In this document: in pieces, positions 37,699 through 48,556 of the stretch
Layout: each line of letters begins with the position of its first letter
Numbering within the stretch: the stretch's first letter is position 1
From: Ophiosphaerella korrae
Taxonomy: Eukaryota; Ascomycota; Dothideomycetes; Pleosporales; Phaeosphaeriaceae
Direction of reading: 5' to 3'
Length of the DNA: 64,000 bases
NCBI GenBank assembly: GCA_028456385.1
Contig: JALNQF010000001.1
Location: forward strand, 930,001-994,000
The notes under the pieces: generated by a model
What the model saw: only the letters and a program-made list of their open reading frames with translations
Told to the model about the DNA's origin: nothing
Database searches by the model: none
Translations under genes and position numbers: made by a program

Positions 37699-38209
37699 GT
37701 CATAGTAATAAAGAAGCCCTGGTGTTCAAGCACTATGGGTCAATACAATTTACTTTTCAGTTCAGAATAAACACCGGCGGATATTTCAACGACATGACCA
37801 AAATACACATAATGTAAAAACCCCTACTATGAAGTATTTCCCATCACTAATCAGGTAGATACGATAATGCCTTCACAGAGGACTGAAGTTATATTTGTCG
37901 TTCTTTTCCCTCTCACCTTCTCGCCATCTAACCGGCCTAAAATAGTCCTTAGGTAAAGTATGAATCCCTTTAGTTTCTATTCACATAGATGGAAGAATTT
38001 CGCATATCTGGCTCGTGAATTCTTGAATTTCCACAAGATTATGACCGTTGACGGTTATAAACAAGTTCACTGCATAGCATGACATATTATGAATGGCAAG
38101 TTAATTTTTTTTTAATACATCCGAATCTCCATGGTAAATTAACCGGCAATTATTATGCCTCTACATTAAAGATATCAGGGACCTTCATTTTCCACTGAAG
38201 GAATTTGTT

Positions 38210-38933
38210 CTACAAAGCAGCCATAACAGTCACGATCGCTCCAAAGACACCGGCCGCATCTGACACAACAAAATGGGCACCAGAATTTGTTGATTGCTGC
38301 GGTGGCGGGGACTGAAGATTATTAGAATTGTTTTGATTATAACGAAGTAAAACTCACAGATGTGAAGCTTGCCGTTGCGTTTCTACTTGCTGACGGAGTA
38401 AGAGTTGCTCTCGATGAAGCAGCTGAGAGCGAGACTGCGATGCTAGTGGCAGGAGTAGATGCAACACTTCCAGAAGCTGGTGCAGGCGTCGCAGAAGGAG
38501 CTGCGGATACGGCTGTAGAGGAGCTTCCAGTGTGCACCGCCGGTCCAACGTCAGGCTGTTTACCCGATAATGGCTCGGTCTTGAGGCCACAACTCGCACC
38601 TGCAGAGCCTAAGGACCTTCCATACATGCTCCAAATATTTAAATTGTCCGGGCCAGCACATTGAAGGCAATTGTTGTAGTTTGTTTTGAACGCTTCATTG
38701 TCACATTTGTTGGTTTGTCTCGAAAGTTGGATTGCCGTACCTATCAACGACATCAGCCTATGTGAATGCCGATGGATCTGTTAAAACTTACCACAATTGT
38801 CGTGACAGTTGTAGGATGGTGTTCCAGGAGCTTGACGCTTGAGCAGAGCTACGAACACTTCGTCGTCTGCGTGAAGCGTAGTGACGCTAGCAAAGGCAAC
38901 AGAGCCTGCAATGAACCAGGTGGAAATAAGCAT
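38210..38933 (-). CDS. Small GPI-anchored-type cell-surface protein
   Basis: Minus-strand exons 38933-38792, 38740-38358 and 38311-38210 (introns 51 and 46 nt) give 208 aa. The N-terminus (MLISTWFIAGSVAFASVTTLHA) is a signal peptide. A Cys-containing region follows (SYNCHDNCGTAIQL, NNCLQCAGPDNLNIW), spanning the first splice. A long Ser/Thr/Ala/Pro-rich stalk comes next, and the last exon supplies a hydrophobic C-terminal tail (AAGVFGAIVTVMAAL), the layout of a GPI-anchored wall protein. Without the last splice the frame would stop at 38337 and lack the anchor tail. The molecular function of this Cys-rich module is unknown to me. Confidence 0.82.
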
Positions 38934-39652
38934 CTTATCGCAGATCTCAAACGTTAGTCGGATCGTGAGTGTGAGTTGGGTAATGGAAGACAATTGACTG
39001 TGTGGATGTAAGCAACAGCTAGGTGACTTAAATGCAGGAACCGGGCTCCACAGGGTTTTGTAGCTTTGCTCACATGCAAAACACTCTCTATGTATTGCCT
39101 CTCCCAAGTATCTGGGCGTTTCGTAAAAGTTATGGTAGCTTGCACATATGTGGACTAAGACGGCATGTATCCAGCCGGCCGAATGTCGGAGATGCAAAAT
39201 TTTATCAGATGAGCTGATTAGATTGCATTGCCCAGTTTATAGCCGAGCCATCACGTACCGTTTATTGGCTTAAATTTAGCACTATCGACTGCTAGCGCAA
39301 TCAGATAACTCAATATGCGCCATCCAACTAGACACGAGCTAGTGTGGAGAATCATTGGAGGAGACGAGGGTTCTGGACAGCGAGCTGGGTAGCCGTTTGA
39401 ATGAACGAAAGACGTTGATTGGGAGATCAGAGGCAAGGCAATAATCAAGCACCTTGGCAGGTGCATCCGACCACTCGGCAGCAAACATCATGTCAGGTGG
39501 TATCTGATGCTGTATTGGCAGGTGCAAACATTCTTGATAGTGGCCATACTGACCCCGCACCAAACAAACCATTACTATAAATACCTACATGCTGCATACA
39601 CTGAGAAAGTTCTCGAAATTCGGCCTCGGTGATCAGTTCATCCTACGACAAG
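38934..39652. promoter_or_regulatory. Divergent promoter region with TATA box
   Basis: A 719-bp region between the GPI-type gene (minus) and the BIM1-like gene (plus). A TATAAATA element lies at about 39576-39583, some 75 bases before the ATG at 39653. ORFs inside on both strands have no recognisable content. Confidence 0.5.
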
Positions 39653-40563
39653 ATGCGTCTCGTTAGCCTGTCAACACTCGCAGCTCTTCTCTCTCTGAGC
39701 CATGCTCAAACCCATGGTGAAGGGGAAGAGGGTAAATCCATGGGACCCGTAGCTTTTATGTGGCCTGCAGATCGTGTTTGGGATGCTGCACACGACAATA
39801 CCGCGCCTTGTGGAAGTGCGGCTGGCCCATCAGACAACCGAACACAGTTTCCATTGTCTCAGGGATCCGTGGCACTCAATATCGCCGATGATGCTTGGTT
39901 CGTTGCATTCAGACTAGCAGTGACAAACGGTGAGTTCTGTCGAGAGAATACAGGGGATGCATGAAATAATACTGATGCCTTTATGGATCCTACAAAACAA
40001 TCCGACTTCAGTGACCAGGTTGTTGCAAATACCACAGACATAGATCCCGGTCATCAGTGTTATAAACTTAACAGACTCGAAAACATATCTGCTGGTACAA
40101 ATGCTACCATTCAACTCGAGTACTGGGCGGAGTATGAGGGTGAAAATAACGGAAAAAACCAGTCCTTTTTCGCTTGCGCAGATATTGTAGGATCTCTTCC
40201 TCCCTCACTGCATCTGCAACTGCTAACCTTCCAATCTAGACATTTGTCGAAACAAAAGACTTTAGCCTTCAAGTGCCATGCTTCAACGTAACAAGCGACA
40301 CTTTCAACGCGCCGACCCCGAGCTCAAAACTACCCGGGCAAACAGGCTTATCCGCAGCACAACCTAGTAAAAGTTCTAGCGGCCTGTCGACCGGTGCAAA
40401 AGCAGGCATTGCTGTGGGATCAATCGTTGTAGGACTGGCTCTATTTGGAGTGATTGGCTTCTTGTTTTGGCGACGTGGAAAGAATGCAGGACTGAGAGGG
40501 AAAGACCAATATGAATTGAGGGCCAAGAACCTACACACGCCAGAGGGAGACACAAGAGCGTAG
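39653..40563 (+). CDS. BIM1-like (LPMO X325) copper protein with non-canonical intron
   Basis: Modelled exons 39653-39929, 39987-40186 and 40240-40563 give 266 aa. Signal peptide MRLVSLSTLAALLSLSHA is followed by QTHGEG. The BIM1-like domain is recognisable by MGPVAFMWP, DNTAPCGS and NRTQFPLSQG, then DPGHQCYK and YWAEYEGENNGKNQSFFACADI. After a Ser-rich linker, a transmembrane helix (AGIAVGSIVVGLALFGVIGF) precedes a short basic/charged tail. The family binds copper at the cell surface through an N-terminal His; here the nearest His is residue 21. Joining exons 1 and 2 in frame requires an intron 39930-39986 that starts GTGAGT but ends GG rather than AG. The second intron is normal. The gene is therefore either alive with a rare splice, newly inactivated, or affected by a base error. 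Confidence 0.8.
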
Positions 40564-40996
40564 GTGGGGTGAGCGATCTTGATATGAATGGGCTGAAAGA
40601 GGCCGATGTAGAAGTAGTATTCGAGAAGAAGTCAAGCTAGGGTAACGTGACTGCGCGAGAAGTTCGAGTTAAAAAGCCGAGCCTTTCGTTTCTTTGAGGA
40701 CTCATACCAGTTAGCTATCTGCACACAACCACAAACAAATTCGCTAAGCAGACAGGGAACACATTTACTAGTACAGTTTGATCCAGCTCGAAGATATGGA
40801 ACTCATATTGACTGGTCGCAGTATCCTTGTTCACATCTTGATATACTCGGCAACTGTATCATTATGAAAATCCACGTTTCGATAAGAGTAATATTACTGT
40901 TGGACAACGATTATTGTATTGTTAGTCCAAGAAGAGCTAGCTAGCTAAGACGCAATGTTCATAGTCCATGCCGATGAGGCGAACGACGCAAAACTA
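40564..40996. other. Intergenic spacer between convergent genes
   Basis: A 433-base spacer between the 3' ends of the BIM1-like gene and the MFS permease. Nothing further recognised. Confidence 0.5.
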
Positions 40997-42834
40997 TCAA
41001 ACACGATCAATATGTGCCTGTGCGACCTTTTCGTTGTGCTCACTTTCATCATCTGCAAGCTTGGTGTTCGATGAAGGCGTTGAAGATGCATGCTGCTTGC
41101 GCTCGAAACCGAACAAATGGTCCATCTGATCCATACGCAGACCCTTGGTATCGTGAATAAAGAAGAACGCATAAATACTTGCGCAAATCAATGAGCTGGC
41201 GAAGAACACATATACTCCCCATTGCATGCTGGTGTACATGCTCGGCAAAGCTTTTGTTGCTGCTAGAGTCCAGATCCAGACGGAGGCAGCAGCCCATGGG
41301 CCAGAGACAGAGCGCAGAGACGATGGGAATATCTCGGCAGATATAATCCATGGTAGCCCGTTTGCTCCAAAACTCCAAGCAGCTTAAGCATAATTAGCAA
41401 CACGTACGCGATGGACTGAAAAGCGAGTACATACCTCCAAAAATCATGATCATAGCCGTGGCCCCCTTGCCTCCAGCAACCGTCGAATCTGACATGGGCT
41501 GGCCAGCCTTGGGCTTCCCGAGCGCAATATAAATGGCGAGATAATATTGGCAGAAGGCGCAAATCAATGAGGATATGATCCAGGGCCATTTGCGGCCGAA
41601 CTTGTCAATAAACCACGTAAAGAAGATGATGGAGCCAGCAGCCTTGATTATACCGTACACACCCGTCCAAAGAGTGATGTCGCTCAGTCCGATCGAAGTA
41701 AAAATTGTGGGACTGTAGTAATTGATAGCAGCGGCTCCGGACCACGCTTGCCACATGAACATGAGAAATACAAGTAGGAAGCGGTTGCGCATGCCCTTCA
41801 TACTGCCCTCTTTAGCAGCACTCTTGATCATTTGACCGAACGTGGCGTGTTGTTGACCACCGACAAGATGCTCGCGCTCCTTTGCAATATCGTTCTTGAC
41901 AAATTGTATGTCTTGTTGGATATATTCATGGTCTTCAGGCAAATTACGGAAAAAACTGTAAATTTTCCGGGCCTCATCTTCACGGCCGCGCTTCAGGAGC
42001 CATATAGGAGACTCTTTGAGGAACGGAATCATGATTGCTAGCAGACCAGCTGGAATCAGTTGCACAGCCATGGGGATACGCCAAGCGATTGACTTTGAGC
42101 GGTCCATGTTGTGAACGATGCCATAGTTAATCCAGAAACCAATGACTGCACCTGTCTGGTAAAACGACTCGAAGAAACCCGTAAGTCGGCCACGGATAGC
42201 AGGGGGTGAGATTTCCGCGATGTAAATAGGAGATACTGCTGCGATACCGCCGACACCCATACCAGTAAGAAGACGGCCGGCATATATAAGGCCAATCTGA
42301 TGCTTGGGTACCGTGCAAAAAATGGCACCCAAAATGAAAATGGCGTCTGAAATGATAACGGTCATACGGCGGCCAAGAAGTTCAAGAGACGGGTACATCA
42401 GCAAGGCACCAATGAGACCTCCCGCAGAGTCTACAAGTGTATTAGTGTATTGTGCGTAGATTTCATCAATCAGAGGCTTTGATGGCATGTAGCATGTTCC
42501 ATGTATTCTGCTACATGCCTTCAAGCCAGAGTGAACGTACAAATAGAGGTGATATTGCTTGTGATCTCATTGATTTCTGCCTTTGTCCTTTGTGTGGGCA
42601 GAAGACCGAAATCGCGTTTGAAACTTTGATGTGCGATGGTTTGACCGATGAAAGCACTATCGTAGCCGTAGGTAAGCACGCCCATTGAGATGACTAGGGC
42701 TGCCATATAAACCCTCCAATTGTACTTGGTATTATGTCAGTATTTTCTAATCATCCTCAATATGAGACCACGAAGGAACTCACGACTTCCGGAGGCGTCG
42801 GCCTGTCCTCGGGTGCCCTTGCGAAGCCACCCAT
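40997..42834 (-). CDS. MFS sugar/quinate-type permease
   Basis: Minus-strand exons 42834-42784, 42724-42541, 42430-41435 and 41382-40997 (introns 59, 110 and 52 nt) give 538 aa. N-terminal APEDRPTPPEV then YNWRVYMAALV, and the GYDSAFIG motif in TM1, are typical of fungal quinate/sugar porters. Other marks are LGRRMTV, GRLLTGMGVGG, PESP-like KESPIWLLKRGR, DKFGRKWPW and the C-terminal FFIHDTKGLRMDQMD. Twelve hydrophobic segments are visible. The third splice restores FGAAWSFGANGLPWI. The substrate could be quinate, a sugar or a sugar acid. The divergent aldolase gene (DHDPS family) favours an acid-sugar or quinate-like carbon source, by inference only. Confidence 0.9.
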
Positions 42835-43584
42835 AGCTACGGATGTATGGACTAGAACAGATCTGGCGAGTAGGTAGGTTGAAGCTGAGACCTTCGAAAG
42901 AAGAAAACAGGCAGTGCAACTCGGTCGCGGCGATGCTGATCTCAAATCCGGGGTACCAGCAGCTTTTTATGCGAACCCACGCTCGGAACCCGGTTGTGCA
43001 GTTCGCTACTCCACAGTTCCTGACTTCTGGGGCAGGCGACTAGGGTGTGGCATCCGAGCAGAAGGCCTTCGGGATGGGAGTGGCCGAAGCGATGACGAGT
43101 AGTCTGGTAAGTCTTGAAAGCCACACGACCACCGTCAGGGCCGGCATCTGATGCCGTTATCAGCCCTGGGACACTTCGGCAGGTATGGAGGCTCCAGTGG
43201 GGACACCATGTGGCGTTAGAGCCCCAGGGCTGCGAGACGAGGGTGGGTTGCATGGCGAAAAGAGCCCGAGTCAGAAGGTAGCATCGCATGCGCTAGTATG
43301 AAGCGGCACTCTTGAGCCTCCCTTTTGGCAAAGCGCAGCCGACCATGAGGCGACAGCAAATCGGTTCTACTCAAGCTCATGCGATGCAGCGATAGTGCCT
43401 TTGTCCAAGCTCTCTCCACGACTCCACACCTCCACATGTGAGCTCATCTTCGGAACTGTGTCGGAACACACGTCGTGGAGCCATGGTAGTCAAAATGCAA
43501 GTGACGCGCTCCTCGGGACATTTCTAGGTCTATGTTGAACTTTGCTCTCCTTCTCCAATCTTCACGATCAATTTGTATCCCACG
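42835..43584. promoter_or_regulatory. Shared divergent promoter region, permease and aldolase
   Basis: A 750-bp region between the divergent ATGs at 42834 and 43585. It probably drives both genes. Small ORFs within it look non-coding. No specific operator was recognised. Confidence 0.45.
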
Positions 43585-44622
43585 ATGCCTTCTCAAGAAA
43601 CGCTCAGCACCAATGGCCACAGCGCCACCAGCAGCTTCTCCTTCGCACCCGGCATTCATGTTCCTTCATTGACTTGGTTCAAGAACGACAAGGCACAAGA
43701 AATCGACTGGGACGTCCAAGAAAAGCACTTTGAATTCCTCATCTCCAACGGTCTTCACGGTATCGTCATTGCTGGAACAAATGGTGAAGCCGCGACCCTT
43801 TCATCTGCAGAAAAAACCCGACTCGTCCAGATAGCGCGCAAAACTGCAGAACGACTAGGACGCGGCAATCTACCCATCACAATTGGAGGTGTAGCTGGCT
43901 GCACACGCGACACTATCCAGCAGACCATCGAAGCCAAAGCTGCGGGCGCATCCGCTTACCTCGCTCTGACACCTTCATATTTCCATTTCGCCATGACCCA
44001 AGATGCCATTGTCGAATTTTACAGAGAACTGGCTGATGGTAGCCCAATTCCCATTGTTATTTACAATTTTCCTGGTGTGGTTGCTGGCCTCGACGTAAAC
44101 TCGGAGATGCTAGATATTCTCGGCAAGCATAGCAACATTGTAGCTGTGAAGCTCACATGTGGTGGCATCGCAAAGGTGGCCAGAATATCTGCGAGCTTCA
44201 AAAAGAGCGAATTCGTTGCATTAGCAGGACAGAGCGATTGGCTCATCCCGGCTCTGAGTGTTGGCGGTGTCGGAACTATAACCGGCGTCGCCAATCTATA
44301 TCCAAAGGTAATACCGATACTTACTTTTCCCCTTGGCTTGAGTTTTGTTAACACTTGCTAGACTTGCGTTCACATGTACAACCTCTATCAAGAAGGCAAG
44401 CTCGCCGAAGCGTCTGCTCTTCAGATCAAGCTTTCCGTCACTGAGTGGGGTTTTGGAAAGGGTGGCATCAACGGCACGAAGTGGGTGGTTGCGACGAAGA
44501 GAGGATATCCAGAGGCCAGTGCTGATTCCAGGAGGCCTTACCCAAGATATACGGATAAGGAGAAGAGAGAATGGATCATGAAACAGGTTTCTGGGCTTGA
44601 CGAACTTGAGGCATCTTTATAG
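43585..44622 (+). CDS. Dihydrodipicolinate synthase-family aldolase/lyase
   Basis: Exons 43585-44307 and 44362-44622 (intron 54 nt) give 327 aa, right for the family. It is a Schiff-base TIM-barrel enzyme. Visible residues are GTNGEA (64-69, the GTTGE-type motif), Tyr160 in IVIYNFPG and Schiff-base Lys189 in AVKLTCGG. GQSDWLIPALSVGG and GVGTITGVANLYP are also conserved. Fungi make lysine by the aminoadipate route, so true DHDPS function is unlikely. Fungal members include 2-keto-3-deoxy-sugar-acid aldolases and 4-hydroxy-2-oxoglutarate aldolase types. Linkage to an MFS permease favours a catabolic aldolase. An ATG 12 bases upstream (43573) is out of the usual context and adds four residues at most. 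Confidence 0.92.
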
Positions 44623-45768
44623 ATTATTAAATTCTCCTATAAGGGTTTTGTGGGTAGCCGGAGGACGTTGGGTGAATGTTCCTCATTGATGCAACCCCAC
44701 TATCGAAGTTGACACCTTCTTTCCGGGACATATATCTACCAACTCCGCCTGACTAAGTGATTAAATGATCGTGGGTAATTTGGAAAATCCTCATACTCGA
44801 TGTCCTGTCTAAGTCCCACTGTCTTTGCGTTATCTTGTGCCTTGGTGGCGGTAGTTGCCTTTCTTGGCCACCTTTTCTTGGCTAGGCCTTGAGTGTCTAG
44901 CCCATGGAAATTATCCTCTTGCATACCCATAACTCAAGCCCACCATATGGTGCCTCAAATGAGTTACTAGACTACCCAGAATATCCGGGAATGCGCTGCG
45001 CCAAGCGCCAGAATGAACACGATACCATGGCCATTCCACTTCTCAGGAGGTACCCAGACCTTCAGCGCCCGGCCTTCAGTGGCGAACCCCGGTCGCCATA
45101 TAGACATAGTAATAGATTCAACTTCAAGCAATATCAGCATCCAATGTAATCGGGCCCGTACGCTATCTCGCTGCAAGTTACGCCTCCGTAGTTTTCAAGA
45201 TTTATACCTATCAACTAGCTTTTACTATCTATAACGCCCTGGGGTAATACAGTGTATTAGTAGCTTTGTAATTTAGTACATTAACTTCGATGTATTATTG
45301 AAGCAGCGGTTAGTGCTACAGTATGTACTGCATATAGCATACTCCCGTTCAGCGCTGCATATCTTTAGGATAACCCTGCTATCAAAGTATGACTGCCTTA
45401 CTTGCATTGACTCTAATAAAGATAGGGGTAATGTTGCATTACTACTTACCCGGGATGCCGTCAAGGAGTCGCAGCGCGATGACAACGAGGCTACCACCTT
45501 CAGTGTTGGCTAGATGGAACTTCTTCCCTTTGCAGTTTGACAGTAAGCAGGCGAAGTTGGCGAGCCTAGCGCGGGTGACCGAGGGGTGGAGCTCGGTTGC
45601 GCGTTCTTAGACCATGTTCAAGCTTGCCATAGAGGGTCACTTCACTTCACATTCAACATTCCATTTGGAAGCCTGAGCAATACAAATCAGTCCGCCTGCC
45701 AGCCACAAAGACACCTGCACGGTGCGTCACAGCGCGTCACAGCGCACGGCCGTCCCTGGCCGCCGATC
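44623..45768. other. Intergenic region aldolase-IES1
   Basis: About 1.15 kb. AT-rich around 45.2-45.4 kb and otherwise ordinary. Several short ORFs on both strands have no recognisable content. The 3' part should be the IES1 promoter. Confidence 0.5.
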
Positions 45769-45948
45769 ATGGATGCGACAACACCAGCGCGCGCTGACGA
45801 GCCCGACTCGAGAAACAGCTTGCGACACATACTCGCGGCCGATCCAGCTATGGACGAGAGCAGAGGCACTCCATCGCAGGCAGACACGCCGGCACCCGAA
45901 GACAGCGAGGCCGCAGACGCAGCCGAGGGGTCCAAGGCGGCCGGCGAG

Positions 45949-45979
<31 letters not shown>

Positions 45980-48170
45980 GCGCGCGGCCGTACTACACAG
46001 CAACCACGACGACGACGCGCCGCAACGCCAATGGCAGCGTGTCGTCGGTATACAGCGGGAACAAGATCAAGCATCTGAAGAAGGATGATGGAATCCCGCT
46101 GTGGCGCAAGGACATCCAGTACGACTTCCTCAAGCTGGTCTTTGAGGACGACAAGCCCGTCTTCACCAAGCAGTCGGAGCCCCAGGCCGGGCCCACGCAC
46201 ACATTTGCCGACATCTACCTCGATGCCATGGCCAAGAGCAGCAAGTGCAGCAAGATCCTCAAAGACAAGCTGCTGACGGAGCGCCCGGCTGCCGTCAACA
46301 TGGCCATGGTCTGTCTGCTTGTCAACGTCGGCCGCATGAACACGACGCTCAACTGTAAGTCCTGCCCAGGCCACCAAGGCGCCTGCCGCCATGCTGACCG
46401 CCCAGTCTTCCCTGAGATGCGCGCCCAGCTACGGACATACCACTCCATCCCCTCCCTCCAGGCGCATCAAGACCCCAATGCCTACAAGCAGCTGCAGGAT
46501 GCCCCACGCCTCAAGTCCATCCTCAAGGGTGCGACTGAGGACCAGGAGCAGCCGAGCACTGTTGAGGAGATCATGCAGGCCTCTATCCCGCGCACCAATC
46601 CCGTCAACCTCATCTTCGTACTCTCCCAGTATGCTCCCAAGATTTCAGAACTACACTTTTTCCCCCCGCGGGACTTCTTTGACCTGGTCATGCGCTCAAA
46701 TCTGAGCAGCAAGAGCAGGGCCACTGCCTTCCTGTGGCTCATGTGGTGGTATCTGGAGAGCGACTTCACCAAAGAGGCTGCTGAGCGCAACCCCTTTGGA
46801 CCTGGCCAATTTGGCCCAGCTGAGGACCCTATCACTTCGGAAAATCCGCTTAAATGCCCGCCCTTTGAATTGTTGACCCTAGAACAGGAGGCGCTCGAAA
46901 ACGTCGATACCCTGGACGAGAAGAATTTTGGCGACATCAAGCGCAAAGAGAGGATCGCCATACTGGCAAGTGACATGGCTCCCGTTGTCACAGGCCCTAA
47001 ACGCACCAATAAGAAAGGTAAGTCGTTTGCCACTTTTCGCATGTTTTCATTCACCTAACACTTATCCAGCCTTCACCCAGAACCCTGTTTTTTCCGTATT
47101 AGCAGACGAGGGCGCTTCTACACCAGGACGAGATCGACAATCGCCATCACAAGGTATGTTTTACATGACAAAAAATTGACATTGAGAAACGGTGTTGACG
47201 AGGCCTAGGGTCTGCAAGAGGCCGTGGTAAGCTTGCAAAATCCATCATAGAGCGAGACTACCCATCAGATACCGACCGAACACGCTCAGTATCTCCACCA
47301 GTCAGCGTGTACAACACAGGCAAAAAGTCGACACCAAATATGCGCATCAACACATTGCTCAACGATGACATTCCCGCTTCAACACCCGCACCAAAAGGTC
47401 CCGGGCGTGGCAACTGGTCCCGTAATCGTGCCGGTGCTGGAGGAGGGCCTCGCAGCTTTAAAACAAGGCTTGATGCCGGTGCTTCACAAGATGGCCAGTC
47501 TCCATCCACCAGCGCGCCTACCTTCAACGGCCCTCACGGCTTCTATCTCCCCCTCAACGGCTCTGACCCAAGTCACAAACGCACCCGGCCATTGACCCAG
47601 CACCAACTCGCCGTTGAACAATACCGTCGCCGGCGCGTTGACGTGATCCTCGACCGCGGCATCCGCATCGAATATAAAACCGCCGCGCGGCGCCGCCGCT
47701 CAGCCAATATGTTTGTGCGCGCCTGGCTCCGGTGCAAAGCAATGCCCGACGGATACGACACAGACGAAGAATGCAACGCCCTAACACTCTACCCCCAAGA
47801 CAACGACATTGGCACTAAAACCCCGCCACCCATGCCCGCAGGCCTCGTCCCCCTCGACTTTGGCGGCGAAGTCAACGACCACGGCGAAGAATCCTACTAC
47901 CGCGCCAAAATGCTCAGTCGCGCCTTGCGCCGCCTGGAGCGCTGGGAAGATGGACGCGTGACCCCGCGCACACGCGACAAGGGCCTCGGCAACAGAAATG
48001 GCGTTGGGGACATTGACGCCCGACCTATTGCCGAGGACGACGACGAAGACGACGACGAGGATATGGCGGATGCAGACGATCTTCGGCGGGAGGAGGACAG
48101 CGAGAGCAGCGAGGACGAGGAGATGGGGTATGATGGGTCGACCTTGCCGCCTTTGGCAAGGGTGTTGTAG
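45769..48170 (+). CDS. ies1: INO80 chromatin-remodelling complex subunit Ies1
   Basis: Exons 45769-46354, 46406-47017, 47070-47153 and 47209-48170 (introns 51, 52 and 55 nt) give 747 aa. The region from KIKHLKKDDGIPLWRKDIQYDFLKLVF to KSRATAFLWLMWWYLESDFT is the Ino-eighty-subunit-1 domain, and the first splice gives TLNFFPEMRAQL. A basic segment RVDVILDRGIRIEYKTAARRRR lies in exon 4, and the protein ends in a long Asp/Glu-rich tail. The N-terminus is disordered with a Gly-Glu dipeptide run. Nuclear; a fungal INO80 subunit. The first intron is in frame, so an unspliced reading also stays open but inserts non-homologous residues. Identification rests on recognising the central domain. Confidence 0.88.
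45946..45981 (+). repeat. Hexamer repeat (GAGGGC)5 GAAGGC in the IES1 coding region
   Basis: Five GAGGGC units plus one variant GAAGGC encode an alternating Glu-Gly run. The unit is a multiple of three, so copy-number change would not break the frame. Confidence 0.9.
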
Positions 48171-48556
48171 GGTGCGACGTCGGTCAGAATGCCTGGCTGT
48201 TCATAGACGTGTGCGTCATGGGCCAGCATACTGGGTTTATTTCAAGAATAAGTGGGGCAAGGGCATTTCAGGCGTGTACGGCTACTGTTCGCAAACTGTA
48301 TAGCCTATTGAATAGATCTCTTACTAATGAGATGGAGCAATGTTCTTTTTTTTCAGTTGTATCAACGTACCGGCATTTTTTGTAAGGTCGTGGAATCGAG
48401 TCGATTTGAACCAATGTCTCAAATCCGAATAATCAATACATGGAAGATGAAGTGCATTATTTCAAAGCAAACGCACTAATACTGTTCTTTTTGAAAATTG
48501 CGCAGTATCAGATATATTGGGTATCTTTTTCTTCACGACCACATAATTTCCACGGC
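48171..48556. other. Intergenic spacer between convergent genes
   Basis: A 386-base spacer between the 3' ends of the IES1 and POL31 genes. Nothing further recognised. Confidence 0.5.

Larger units (their letters stand above)
35829..38209. other. AT-rich gene-poor region after the NLR gene
   Basis: About 2.4 kb without a credible gene, strongly AT-rich in 35.9-36.6 kb and 37.2-38.2 kb. It contains an AT microsatellite and one inverted end of the terminal-repeat element described at 51.8-52.6 kb. The plus-strand ORF near 36770-37075 has no recognisable content. Confidence 0.5.

Noticed and set aside
45586..45768. 61-codon N-terminal extension of IES1
   Set aside because: Non-ATG start and poor composition; ATG 45769 precedes the typical disordered N-terminus.
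46482..47054. 190-aa minus-strand ORF inside IES1
   Set aside because: Antisense shadow with Ser/Leu-rich composition produced by codon bias of the sense strand.
48405..48425. tRNA-like B-box (GGTTCAAATC on the minus strand)
   Set aside because: No matching A-box, acceptor stem or cloverleaf could be drawn around it.
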